From positions 1 to 18,996 of the forward strand of contig JBEEPK010000035.1 in assembly GCA_041191145.1 (NCBI GenBank): a stretch of 18,996 nucleotides of DNA. The letters are read 5' to 3'. The first letter of the stretch is position 1. Each line of letters starts with the position of its first letter. A program made the translations under genes and the position numbers. The stretch comes from UBA961 sp041191145. Its GTDB lineage: Bacteria; Bacteroidota; Ignavibacteria; Kapaibacteriales; UBA961. A model generated the notes under the pieces. It was not told where the DNA came from. It saw only the letters and a list, made by a program, of their open reading frames with translations, and made no database searches. Shown piece after piece: positions 6,847 through 15,415 of the stretch.

Positions 6847-9800
6847 ATGCCTGATTTCGTACATCTCCATAATCATACACATTATTCTCTTCTTGATGCT
6901 GCTTGCAAGCCCGAACAATTAATCGAGGCGGCAAAGGCTGATGGACAGACTTCTATTGCACTTACCGATCATGGGGTGATGTTCGGTTGTTTTGAATTCT
7001 ATAAAAAAGCCAAAAAAGCCGGAATCAAGCCCATTTTAGGTTGCGAAGTATATATTGCGACGGGTAGTCGTTTTGACATGACAGCCCGCAAAGGTGGCAA
7101 TAAAAAACGCAATTATTATCATTTGGTATTGCTTGCCAAGAATGATATCGGTTATAAAAATCTGATGAAACTCACCACATTGGGTCATACCGAGGGTTTC
7201 TACTATAAACCAAGAATTGATCAGGAATTGCTTTTGCAATATCGCGAAGGACTTGTTGCCCTTTCGGCTTGTCTTTCCGGTGTGGTTAATGCACCTTTAC
7301 TTGAGGGTGACTATGAAAAAGCAAAGCAATCAGCGATTTGGTATAAAGAGGCCTTTGGTGAAGATTTCTATATCGAATTGCAGAATCATGGGCTTGAAGG
7401 CGATAAAATCGTCATGGAGCAAGCTCCAAGATTGGCTCGTGAACTTGGCATCAAGTTGATTTGCTCGAATGATTGTCATTATATCAAGAAAGAAGATGCC
7501 GTCGCACACAATGTGCTTCTCAATATCAAGGACGTGAGTTCGGCAAATTCAGGACAATTGGATATCTATAATTTGCGTTATGGCGTTCCTGAAATGTATT
7601 TCAAAGCAAAGGAAGAAATGGCAAAGATATTTGCTGATTATCCCGAGGCGATTGAAAATACCAATGAGGTTGCCGAGAAATGCAATGTGGATTTGAAATC
7701 CGATATCAAAATGCCTGTCTTTCCCATTCCATCCGATTCCAAAGCCGAAACATTGGAAGAGTATTTGGAAGAACTCACGATGGAAGGATTGGAAAAACGC
7801 TATCCTGTTTTGAATGCAAATATTCTTGAACGAGTGAAGTTCGAATTGGATGTCATTAAATCCATGGGATATGCGGGATATTTTCTCATTGTGCAGGATT
7901 TCATTAAAGCAGCTAGGGACAAACAAGTAAGAGTTGGTCCGGGTCGTGGCTCGGCAGCGGGAAGTATAGTGGCTTATGCACTCGGCATTATCAATGTGGA
8001 TCCACTCAAGTATGATTTGCTCTTTGAGCGTTTCTTGAATCCCGATCGCGTTTCGATGCCTGATATTGATATTGACTTTGCCGATGATAAAAGAGATGTC
8101 GTGATAGATTATGTGCGAGAAAAATATGGGAATGATTCAGTTGCGCAAATTATCACATTCGGTACACTCTCCTCAAGAGCTGTTTTGGCTGATGTGGGCA
8201 GAGTGCTTGGCATACCTCTCGCCACTATTCGTTCCATCACAGAAAAAATTCCATCTGTGATGGGAAAAGTCACTCCACTTAATGAAGCAATGGATTTGCC
8301 TGAGCTTCGCTGGGTAAAAGAATCGAATGATCCGAAGCTCAAGGAATTGATTGATTATGCCTCGACGCTTGAAGGACTTGCCAGAAATTCTTCGACGCAT
8401 GCAGCCGGAGTCGTGATTGCGCCTGGTAATATCAATGATTATGTTCCGCTGTATAAAACTTCAGATTCCGTCATGGCTACGCAATATACCATGAAGGATC
8501 TCGAAGATGCGGGACTTCTCAAGATGGATTTTCTTGGATTGAAAACACTGTCAATCATTGAAAATACGCTTGCGCAAATCAAGAAGAATCATGGAATCGA
8601 GATTGATACTGAAGCATTGGACTTGCATGATCAAGCAACATTTGATCTCATTGGAAAAGGAAAGACGCTTGCGATATTTCAGTTCGAATCCGAGCAAATG
8701 CAAGAGTCCTTGAAAAAACTCAAGCCAAATGATTTGGAAGATCTCATTGCTATGAATGCATTGTATCGTCCGGGTCCTATGGATAATATACCCGAATTCA
8801 TTGATCGCAAGCAGGGAAGAAGGAACATCGAGTATTTGCATCCGATCATGGAATCCGCATTGCATAAAACCTATGGCGTAATTGTTTATCAAGAGCAGGT
8901 GATGCAACTCGTGGGTGATATTGCCGGCTTCACGCTCGCCCAAGCCGATATTATGCGTCGGGCAATGGGTAAGAAAGATGAAAAACTCATGCTCGAACAA
9001 AAGGCATTATTTGTTGATGGCGCATTGAAGAATCCAGTCTTCATTCAAGGTTGCATCAGTAAAGTTGCCGAACCACAAACATTGGCCGAAGAAATCTTTG
9101 ATTTGATCCTAAAGTTTGCTTCTTATGGATTCAATAAATCTCACTCATGCGCTTATGCATATCTCGCATATCAAACAGCATGGTTGAAAACGCATTATAT
9201 GGCAGAGTTTTTGGCTGCGAACATGACCGCTGAATTGCATAATCAGGATAAAATCGTGCAATTGATTGATGAAGCCAGATCTTTCGGCATCACGGTCATG
9301 CCACCCGATGTAAATAGATCCTTTGCAATTTTCACCGCATCAGATTCCAAAACTGTGGAATTTGGTCTAGCAGGAATAAAGAATGTTGGAATACCCGCCG
9401 TGGATGCCATTGTTGAAGCGCGATCAAAAGGAACATTCACATCACTCTTTGATTTTGTGAAGAGAGTCAATCTTAAACTCATCAATCGGAGAACGCTCGA
9501 ACCGCTTGTATGCTCAGGTGCCTTTGATTCAATGCAACATGGACATCGAGCACAGATGTTTGCAACCATTGATTCTGCTTTGGAATTTGCAAAGCGCGTT
9601 CAAGAAGATTTGAAGTCGGATACTGAAAATTTGTTTGGTGGAACCACGGAAGGTGAGATTGCAGAACCAAAACTTCCAAATCTAAAAGCATGGAATGAAG
9701 GATATCGATTGCAAAAAGAAAGAGAAGTCTTGAACTTCTATCTGAGTGGTCATCCACTTAACCAATATAAAGCACATGCTTTGTCATTCTCCACTTTGCA

Positions 9801-10332
9801 ACTCAATAGAACAGATAGTCCACTCATTGGAAAGCATGTACGATGTGCCGGCATTATAACCGGTATCGTTACGAAGCTTGACAAAAGAGAACAGACGATG
9901 GCCATAGTAACCATCGAAGACTTTAATGGCAAAGCAAATATTCTCTTTTGGAGTGATGCATATAGTCGTTATCAACATTTTCTTCAGAATGAAAAGATCA
10001 TCCTCGTCAGAGGTAAAAGCGAACTCAATGGTGAGCAACTCAAAATCATTGCCGATGATGCCATGCTTATTGAAGATGCGCCTACAAAATTTGGGAAAGG
10101 ATATATTATCACCATTGAAGATAATGCAGAAGTCATTTCAAAAATTAAAGAACTCAATGCACTCATGACCAATGGTGGAATGAGTACTTTGCATTTCAGA
10201 TTGATGGATTCTACAGGTGAACTTAAAACGCATTATGTGGCCACCAATCAACCCATTGCCTGCAATCATGAAATCAGTGAACAAATCATGAGCATATTCG
10301 GTCGAGGCAATCTCCGTTTTCTCATGGATTAA
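6847..10332 (+). CDS. dnaE: DNA polymerase III alpha subunit
   Basis: The 1161-residue protein has the full DnaE1 layout: N-terminal PHP domain (about 1-280), palm/thumb/fingers (about 290-900), helix-hairpin-helix region with INRRTLEPLVCSGAFD, and a C-terminal OB fold (about 990-1080). The length matches E. coli DnaE (1160). The catalytic aspartates are in MPDIDIDF at D406 and D408, with GPGRGSAAGS upstream and the fingers motif YGFNKSHSCAYA downstream. The PHP domain keeps nine metal-ligand-type residues: H6, H8, D41, H42, E67, H92, C142, D209 and H211. It is the catalytic subunit of the replicative polymerase. The ATG at 6847 gives the family N-terminus FVHLHNHTHYS. hflX follows after 9 nt, so the two form a likely operon. 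Nothing suggests truncation or a frameshift. Confidence 0.98.
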   Translation: MPDFVHLHNHTHYSLLDAACKPEQLIEAAKADGQTSIALTDHGVMFGCFEFYKKAKKAGIKPILGCEVYIATGSRFDMTARKGGNKKRNYYHLVLLAKNDIGYKNLMKLTTLGHTEGFYYKPRIDQELLLQYREGLVALSACLSGVVNAPLLEGDYEKAKQSAIWYKEAFGEDFYIELQNHGLEGDKIVMEQAPRLARELGIKLICSNDCHYIKKEDAVAHNVLLNIKDVSSANSGQLDIYNLRYGVPEMYFKAKEEMAKIFADYPEAIENTNEVAEKCNVDLKSDIKMPVFPIPSDSKAETLEEYLEELTMEGLEKRYPVLNANILERVKFELDVIKSMGYAGYFLIVQDFIKAARDKQVRVGPGRGSAAGSIVAYALGIINVDPLKYDLLFERFLNPDRVSMPDIDIDFADDKRDVVIDYVREKYGNDSVAQIITFGTLSSRAVLADVGRVLGIPLATIRSITEKIPSVMGKVTPLNEAMDLPELRWVKESNDPKLKELIDYASTLEGLARNSSTHAAGVVIAPGNINDYVPLYKTSDSVMATQYTMKDLEDAGLLKMDFLGLKTLSIIENTLAQIKKNHGIEIDTEALDLHDQATFDLIGKGKTLAIFQFESEQMQESLKKLKPNDLEDLIAMNALYRPGPMDNIPEFIDRKQGRRNIEYLHPIMESALHKTYGVIVYQEQVMQLVGDIAGFTLAQADIMRRAMGKKDEKLMLEQKALFVDGALKNPVFIQGCISKVAEPQTLAEEIFDLILKFASYGFNKSHSCAYAYLAYQTAWLKTHYMAEFLAANMTAELHNQDKIVQLIDEARSFGITVMPPDVNRSFAIFTASDSKTVEFGLAGIKNVGIPAVDAIVEARSKGTFTSLFDFVKRVNLKLINRRTLEPLVCSGAFDSMQHGHRAQMFATIDSALEFAKRVQEDLKSDTENLFGGTTEGEIAEPKLPNLKAWNEGYRLQKEREVLNFYLSGHPLNQYKAHALSFSTLQLNRTDSPLIGKHVRCAGIITGIVTKLDKREQTMAIVTIEDFNGKANILFWSDAYSRYQHFLQNEKIILVRGKSELNGEQLKIIADDAMLIEDAPTKFGKGYIITIEDNAEVISKIKELNALMTNGGMSTLHFRLMDSTGELKTHYVATNQPIACNHEISEQIMSIFGRGNLRFLMD

Positions 10333-10341
10333 GAAAATTAC

Positions 10342-11625
10342 ATGAAGCAATTACTTCCAACAGAAAAACCCATCGAAAGAACTATTGTTATTTCCGTCGT
10401 CAAAAAAGGCGGAGATCGAATTCAAGCTATGGATTATCTCGATGAATTAGCCTTCCTCGCTGAAACTGCCGGCGCAGAAGTTATAGGGAAAGTATATCAA
10501 GAGCGAGTCAGACCGGACAGATCGACAATGATCGGAAAGGGGAAGGTTGCCGAAGTCAAAGAAATGATTGAACAAGATGATATACAGTCCGTTATTTTCG
10601 ATGATGATTTGACCCCTATGCAGGTCAGAAACCTTGAAAAAGAATGGAATGTGAAAGTGCTAGATAGAAGCGGTGTGATTCTTGACATTTTCGCTTCAAG
10701 AGCCAGATCCATGGAAGCAAAAACGCAAGTGGAATTGGCTCAGTTGCAATATCTGATGCCGAGACTCACGAGAATGTGGACGCACCTTTCAAAGCAATTC
10801 GGTGGAATTGGTACGAAGGGTCCGGGTGAGACACAGATTGAAACAGATCGTCGCTTGATACGCGATAGAATCACTCGATTGAAAGAAAAACTGATTGACA
10901 TTGACATGCAGAGAAAACAGCAGAGAAAGGGGAGAGATCATATGCCTCGATTTGCATTGGTGGGCTATACCAATGCCGGAAAGTCGACATTGATGAATAT
11001 GATGACAGGTGCGGATACATATGTTGAAGATAAATTATTTGCAACGCTTGATACCACTGTCAGACAATGCTCCTTACCGAATGGACAATTGATGTTGCTT
11101 TCAGATACGGTGGGTTTTATCCGCAAATTACCTGCACATCTTGTTGCCTCATTCAGAAGCACATTAGCAGAGGCTGCAGAGGCAGATGCACTCATTCATT
11201 TGGTCGATTGTACACATCCCGCATTCAAAGAGCATATTCAGGTTGTGCAGGAAACATTGAAATCGCTTGATATAGAAGAAAAAACAGTAATACTTGTCTT
11301 TAATAAAATCGATCAATTGGAAGATCCATCTATCATTAGAGATTTGCAGATAGAATTTCCTGGTAGCATTTGCATCTCAGCAGTGAAAGGATTGAATATC
11401 GTCACTTTGCTTGAAAGACTGCAAGAAATAGCATTACTGCAAAGTACGATACTGAGATTTCACTTGCCTTATGATGCCATGAATATTTTGCCAAAAATAT
11501 ATGCTGCCGGTGAGATAGTAGAAAGGGAAGACTTGGATGAAGGGATTCGCATTTCAGTGAATGTGTCTGCCGAAAGGAAAGATGCACTATTGCGCTTTAC
11601 TGAACAATTTCTGATTAAAGAGTAA
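10342..11625 (+). CDS. hflX: GTPase HflX, ribosome-associated
   Basis: The 427-residue protein has an N-terminal HflX domain (about 1-150), a linker with the signature GGIGTKGPGETQIETDRR at about 154-171, a coiled region, and a TRAFAC-class G domain from about 203. G motifs are visible: G1 GYTNAGKST at 208-216, G3 DTVGF at 255-259, G4 NKID at 321-324 and G5 SAVKG at 346-350. HflX binds the 50S subunit and, in studied bacteria, splits stalled or stressed ribosomes. The ATG at 10342 lies 9 nt after the dnaE stop with no clear Shine-Dalgarno sequence, so translation may be coupled to dnaE. The last codons and the stop lie inside an intrinsic terminator hairpin, and the stop abuts the stop of the opposing mnmM gene with no bases between them. 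Confidence 0.97.
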   Translation: MKQLLPTEKPIERTIVISVVKKGGDRIQAMDYLDELAFLAETAGAEVIGKVYQERVRPDRSTMIGKGKVAEVKEMIEQDDIQSVIFDDDLTPMQVRNLEKEWNVKVLDRSGVILDIFASRARSMEAKTQVELAQLQYLMPRLTRMWTHLSKQFGGIGTKGPGETQIETDRRLIRDRITRLKEKLIDIDMQRKQQRKGRDHMPRFALVGYTNAGKSTLMNMMTGADTYVEDKLFATLDTTVRQCSLPNGQLMLLSDTVGFIRKLPAHLVASFRSTLAEAAEADALIHLVDCTHPAFKEHIQVVQETLKSLDIEEKTVILVFNKIDQLEDPSIIRDLQIEFPGSICISAVKGLNIVTLLERLQEIALLQSTILRFHLPYDAMNILPKIYAAGEIVEREDLDEGIRISVNVSAERKDALLRFTEQFLIKE

Positions 11626-11639
11626 TCAGCGTTTTTTTT
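11611..11639 (+). terminator. Intrinsic terminator of dnaE-hflX, overlapping both convergent stop codons
   Basis: A perfect 7-bp stem, CTGATTA (11611-11617) with TAATCAG (11623-11629), closes a five-base loop and is followed after two bases by eight T residues (11632-11639). The right arm contains the hflX stop TAA (11623-11625) and the mnmM stop read on the other strand (11626-11628). The T-tract encodes the Lys-Lys near the MnmM C-terminus. The stem has only two G-C pairs, so efficiency may be moderate. On the minus strand no T-tract follows, so it should act only on rightward transcription. Confidence 0.65.
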
Positions 11640-12198
11640 CTGCAAAATACACTATGGGGGCTGAAGCGCTTTGATTTATTGGCTCAGTGCGAGTCACTTG
11701 CCATTCATTTGTAGGGAGTTTTCGCATCCAATCTTCAACAGCTAGTGCTTCTTCAAGACCATGCTCATGACCACGATATGCAATCACTGAAATTGCCCCG
11801 CGGTACTGTAATAATGTCAAACATGCATCTAATGCTTTGATGGTGGATTGTGCATTCGTGATGATGGATCTGTCTGTTGATCCGGGGAGATATCCAAGAT
11901 TGAAACAGATACAGCTCACTCTTTGAGTGAAAGGTTGAAGCACAATTTCCATTTCCGAATGTTCAGCTACTATGCAATTCACATGTTGTATATCATGTTC
12001 TAGCAATAGATTCTGCGTTGATTGAATCGCCTCTTTTTGTTTGTCAATAGCAATCACAACTCCTTCTTTCCCAACACATTCTGCCAAGAACAATGTGTCA
12101 TGTCCATTTCCCGCTGTGGCATCAATCACGATATCACCTATGCATATTGAATCAGACATGAAGAGATGTGAAATCTTGACAGCTGATTTCATTGTCAT
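11626..12198 (-). CDS. mnmM: MnmM/YtqB-like tRNA methyltransferase (class I SAM-dependent)
   Basis: The 190-residue Rossmann-fold methyltransferase carries motif I as DATAGNGHDTLFLA (26-39), an acidic SAM-ribose contact region at about D52, and the family signature FNLGYLPG at 99-106 followed by a D-x-S-I-x-T stretch. YRGHEHG at 141-147 and a late NQ (175-176) also match the YtqB/'rRNA methylase' family (PF06962). B. subtilis YtqB (MnmM) methylates 5-aminomethyl-2-thiouridine at tRNA position 34. That function is assigned here by family resemblance. The ATG at 12198 overlaps the cinA stop as ATGA, indicating translational coupling; a second in-frame ATG is two codons downstream. It is the last gene of a probable glycosyltransferase-cinA-mnmM transcript. 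Its C-terminal codons AAA AAA are the terminator T-tract of hflX read in reverse. Confidence 0.85.
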   Translation of the reverse strand: MTMKSAVKISHLFMSDSICIGDIVIDATAGNGHDTLFLAECVGKEGVVIAIDKQKEAIQSTQNLLLEHDIQHVNCIVAEHSEMEIVLQPFTQRVSCICFNLGYLPGSTDRSIITNAQSTIKALDACLTLLQYRGAISVIAYRGHEHGLEEALAVEDWMRKLPTNEWQVTRTEPINQSASAPIVYFAEKKR

Positions 12199-13448
12199 AT
12201 CCTGATAACAAGTGCATCATGGAGCATTGCAATTGCTTGCATGACCGAGCGCTCGCGATTGATTGCACGATCATTTCCAAGATTGAAACGCTTGGAGACA
12301 ACTTCATCTTCGCTAGATAGTCCGATCCAAACTGTCCCAACAGGTTTTTCTTGCGTACCACCATCTGGTCCGGCGATGCCTGTTATTGAGAGACAATAAG
12401 TAGTATTCAATACATTCCTTCCGCCGATTGCCATTTCTTCTGCAACTTCTTTGCTAACGGCTCCAAATTGTTCAATTGACTCAGGAGAAACATGAGCCAA
12501 TTGTACTTTTAATGCATTAGAATAGGTTTGAAGTCCTCCAATGAAATATGTAGATGATCCGGATTGTTTTGTAAATTCAGCTCCAAGCAATCCACCAGTA
12601 CAGGATTCTACAACACTGATTGTACATTGCTTTTGAATCAGTAAATCAGTTGTGACAGAAAGCAATGAAGCATTGCCGAAACCATAGATATATTCCCCGA
12701 TTGCATTCTTCAAGAATTCTTGAATCTCCATCAATCTCTTTTGTGCTTGGATTGGATCTATGCTGAGAATTCCCAATCTCAATCTCACTCCTTGATAAGA
12801 AGGAAGAAATGCAAGCGATTCATCTTTTTGTAGAAATACATCAGGTTCGCCGATCAAATCAGCCAGCGCGGATTCAGGAATTCCTTTTGTGAGAATCGTA
12901 TGATAATATGGAATCTTTCCTTGTTCTTGCTCAATATGCTTTCTCAAAAAAGGAATTACATGATCTTGCATGATTCCTTTCATCTCCGATGGAACTCCGG
13001 GTAATGAAACATAGATCACATTATCTACATGAAAGAGCATGCCGGGTGCCGTTCCTCTAGGATTTTCAAGAACAGTACATGTTGATGGGACAAGTGCCTG
13101 ATCCATATTCCTTTGATTGAGAGGCAAACCACGGAGTCTTGCTCTTGTCTTAAGTGAATGAAGAGTTGGTTCATGCAGAATCAATTCATCATTGAAATAT
13201 GCGAGTAATGTTTCTTTTGTTTTGTCATCATGGGTAGGACCCAATCCCCCTGACATCAAGATGCAGTCATATTCTTTTTTTAGGGAATGCAATTCATCTA
13301 GTAATATTTCTATACCATCTTGAATGGTGATATGTCTAAGTACAATTCCACCAATCTCGGTACATGCCTGAGCCATCCAAGCCGCATTGGTATTGATGAT
13401 TTGGCCGATGCATAATTCATCGCCTATGGTGAGTATTGCTATTTTCAT
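12195..13448 (-). CDS. cinA: CinA: MoCF-like domain plus nicotinamide-nucleotide amidase domain
   Basis: The 417-residue protein matches full-length CinA. The N-terminal part (about 1-170) is the molybdopterin-binding-like (COG1058) domain with TIGDELCIGQ at 7-16 and SGGLGPTHDDKT at 66-77. A middle linker follows. The C-terminal amidase (PncC) domain runs from about 260 with ESCTGG at 281-286 (S282 the likely nucleophile), an adjacent GSSTYFIGG, Y309, K314, and TGIAGPDGG at 356-364. In bacteria the C-terminal domain deamidates NMN to NaMN in pyridine nucleotide salvage, and the N-terminal domain has ADP-ribose pyrophosphatase activity in some homologues. The gene is historically named for competence and damage induction in Gram-positives. 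The start is ATG at 13448, 14 nt after the glycosyltransferase stop; its TGA overlaps the mnmM start. Confidence 0.96.
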   Translation of the reverse strand: MKIAILTIGDELCIGQIINTNAAWMAQACTEIGGIVLRHITIQDGIEILLDELHSLKKEYDCILMSGGLGPTHDDKTKETLLAYFNDELILHEPTLHSLKTRARLRGLPLNQRNMDQALVPSTCTVLENPRGTAPGMLFHVDNVIYVSLPGVPSEMKGIMQDHVIPFLRKHIEQEQGKIPYYHTILTKGIPESALADLIGEPDVFLQKDESLAFLPSYQGVRLRLGILSIDPIQAQKRLMEIQEFLKNAIGEYIYGFGNASLLSVTTDLLIQKQCTISVVESCTGGLLGAEFTKQSGSSTYFIGGLQTYSNALKVQLAHVSPESIEQFGAVSKEVAEEMAIGGRNVLNTTYCLSITGIAGPDGGTQEKPVGTVWIGLSSEDEVVSKRFNLGNDRAINRERSVMQAIAMLHDALVIRI

Positions 13449-13462
13449 GATAGGTTTTTGTG

Positions 13463-14392
13463 TTATGCTTGTGAGCGAATTCTCATGAAATATAATCCTG
13501 TTGATATGGCATTCATCTTCACCTTTCCGCGAAATCGACTGCTCAAGATGGAAAATGGAGTGAAGAGTAAAGTCATGATCGCATGATAGATTCCCATGAT
13601 GAACATGATCAATCCAATGGATGCATCCGGAGTGTTTTTCTTGATGAATCGAATCTTTGAATCAATCAACATTTCGAGTGATCGAAGTGATGGAGAATTA
13701 CCTCCATAAGTGGCTCCACGAACATGCATGATGATAGATGTCGGCACAAACAAGACTCCTTTGCCGGATGCCCATATTCTATGACAGAAATCTGCTTCTT
13801 CTCCAAAAAAGAAAAAGTCGGAATCAAATCCACCGATATTCTTGAATGCTTCCGATTCAATGAGCAATGCCGCTCCATCGGCATAAGGAATGAAACGCGA
13901 AGATCTTTTAATGCCGAGTTTCATGGATATTGTTTCGAGTATATTTTCAATAGCGGAAGAAAAAGTAACATAGTGAATTGCTTCGGACATACCCGGGAAA
14001 AAGCCCCAACTTCTTTGTCTTGAATTATCGGGATAGACCTGTTGTGGACAACAAACTCCGACATCCGAAAATCCTTTCATGCCGTTAAGGAGAGAAATCA
14101 AGGTATTAGGTCGAAATTCTATATCAGCATTTCCAATGAACACCCATTCGCCGGAAGTTTGCTCAAACCCGATATTTACAGCTGATGCATATCCTAGATT
14201 CTCTTGCAATGCAATCACTTGTACATTCGGAAAGGTTGCACGCACATTATCAACTGTCAAATCATTCGATGCATTATCAACTACTATGATTTTTCCGATC
14301 TCTACTCCTTGCGGAACATGATGCAGAGTATTCAAACATTTAAGCAATAATGTTTGAGTATTATAGGAGATGAGAACGATATCAATGATCAT
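13463..14392 (-). CDS. Family 2 glycosyltransferase (rhamnosyltransferase/WbbL-like)
   Basis: The 309-residue protein has a GT-A fold. The N-terminal strand IVLISYNT is at 5-12, the nucleotide-binding acid is in VVDNASND at 37-44, ENLGYASAVNIG is at 64-75, and the DXD-like GNADIEF is at 87-93. The acceptor-side motif GEEADFCHR is at 197-205 and MHVRGAT at 222-228. The combination of an LGY-type loop, NAD motif and GEE-D-x-C-x-R is typical of enzymes annotated as WbbL-like rhamnosyltransferases, which add sugars to lipid-linked or surface glycans. The actual donor and acceptor are unknown. A hydrophobic stretch at about 256-280 may associate with the membrane. It is the first gene of a probable operon with cinA (14-nt gap) and mnmM. 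Its ATG is only 17 nt past the T-tract of the upstream SDR terminator. Confidence 0.92.
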   Translation of the reverse strand: MIIDIVLISYNTQTLLLKCLNTLHHVPQGVEIGKIIVVDNASNDLTVDNVRATFPNVQVIALQENLGYASAVNIGFEQTSGEWVFIGNADIEFRPNTLISLLNGMKGFSDVGVCCPQQVYPDNSRQRSWGFFPGMSEAIHYVTFSSAIENILETISMKLGIKRSSRFIPYADGAALLIESEAFKNIGGFDSDFFFFGEEADFCHRIWASGKGVLFVPTSIIMHVRGATYGGNSPSLRSLEMLIDSKIRFIKKNTPDASIGLIMFIMGIYHAIMTLLFTPFSILSSRFRGKVKMNAISTGLYFMRIRSQA

Positions 14393-14409
14393 GAGTATAT
14401 GAGCTTTTC

Positions 14410-14439
14410 AAAAAGAAAGGCGATCGCAGGGGATCGCCT
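14410..14439 (-). terminator. Intrinsic terminator downstream of uvrB-SDR
   Basis: Read on the minus strand, AGGCGATC (14439-14432) pairs perfectly with GATCGCCT (14425-14418) around a six-base loop, and the stem is followed at once by TTCTTTTT (14417-14410). This is a strong hairpin plus U-tract signal about 110 nt after the SDR stop. No U-tract follows on the plus strand. It sits just before the glycosyltransferase start, so it could also act as an attenuator in that gene's leader. Confidence 0.8.
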
Positions 14440-14548
14440 CAAGAATTCAATGTCGAAGTGGGAGGATTCAAAGTCCCGAACTCAAGACCCGAAGATGGTA
14501 TTCCAAAGGGCTGAGTCATACTCCACAATGGCCGAAAATACGGATTTT
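14440..14548 (-). other. Non-coding spacer between the SDR stop and the terminator hairpin
   Basis: This 109-nt stretch has no convincing ORF. On the minus strand it holds two TCGGG copies about 14 nt apart and several weak promoter-like hexamer pairs, for example TTGTGG and TGGAAT 17 nt apart. None is good enough to call. It must hold either the 3' untranslated end of the SDR mRNA alone or also the promoter of the glycosyltransferase operon. Confidence 0.4.
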
Positions 14549-15403
14549 CTATTTTTGACCATAGGCCTTTTGCATGCCCATATAGAGAGCAAGCATAGAA
14601 TTTTCTGCTTCACTTCTATTCTGTGCAAAACCAATTGCACGCTCATGAGTGCCTGCATGTGTATATACATCATGAGTCGGAGGATTAATTGCCGCATCAT
14701 AGATGATTTGAGCCGCATCTTTGGCACTCAGCATCGGAACAAGTGGAGCGAGTCCTATCCCATGTTCTTTGGCTATCCCGCGTGATTCTCTGATTCCCGC
14801 CATAAAAAGATTACCAATTGGACCGCCTTCTGTTACTGCTCCCCATTCGGTAATCACGCCATCCGGACAAACCGCTGTTGCATGGATATTCGAACCGGCA
14901 ATTTCTGCGCGAAGGGAGGCAGTAAAACCCATCACGGCATGTTTGGCTGATACATATGCACTATTGAATGGAAAGCCCATCGTACCGGCAACACTGGCCA
15001 CATTGATGATATGTCCAGATCCTTTTGATTTCATATGTTTTAATGCCGGAGCTGACATATACCACAGTGAGAATACATTCACACCGAATATGCTTTGCAA
15101 TTGTTCTGGCGTGGTGTCTTCCACCGAGGCGAGATTTCCACGACCTGCATTATTGATGAGAATATCAATCCCGCCAAAATGATTGATGGTTTGTTCGACG
15201 CATGCTTTTGCTTGTTCGGGTATGCTCACATCAACTTGCATTGCAAGACAATTGCCGCCGGCGGCAATAATTTCTTGTTGAACTGATTGTAATTTGTCAA
15301 GCCTTCTTGCGCAGATTGCCACGGAATGTCCTGCTTGTGCTGCAATCTTTGCCAATTCTGCACCAATTCCTGATGATGCGCCTGTGATGAGGAAAATGCT
15401 CAT
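14549..15403 (-). CDS. Short-chain dehydrogenase/reductase (classical SDR)
   Basis: The 284-residue NAD(P)-dependent oxidoreductase has the cofactor motif TGASSGIG at 7-14, NNAG at 84-87, and the full catalytic tetrad N109, S137, Y150 and K154 (Y-x3-K in AYVSAKHA). Residues CARR at 31-34 after the second strand contain arginines that favour NADP(H) over NAD(H), which is an inference. The C-terminal 70 or so residues are longer than a minimal SDR core and vary most between subfamilies, so the substrate cannot be told. The ATG at 15403 gives the usual MxxxLITGAS start. It follows uvrB after 12 nt and precedes a clear terminator, so uvrB-SDR is a likely two-gene transcript. No functional link to DNA repair is evident. 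Confidence 0.93.
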   Translation of the reverse strand: MSIFLITGASSGIGAELAKIAAQAGHSVAICARRLDKLQSVQQEIIAAGGNCLAMQVDVSIPEQAKACVEQTINHFGGIDILINNAGRGNLASVEDTTPEQLQSIFGVNVFSLWYMSAPALKHMKSKGSGHIINVASVAGTMGFPFNSAYVSAKHAVMGFTASLRAEIAGSNIHATAVCPDGVITEWGAVTEGGPIGNLFMAGIRESRGIAKEHGIGLAPLVPMLSAKDAAQIIYDAAINPPTHDVYTHAGTHERAIGFAQNRSEAENSMLALYMGMQKAYGQK

Positions 15404-15415
15404 TGAAAGTCTCCA

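Noticed and set aside
8551..9000. 149-codon frame on the minus strand inside dnaE
   Set aside because: It lies antisense to conserved DnaE polymerase sequence and has no recognisable motif, so it is a shadow of the dnaE codon pattern.
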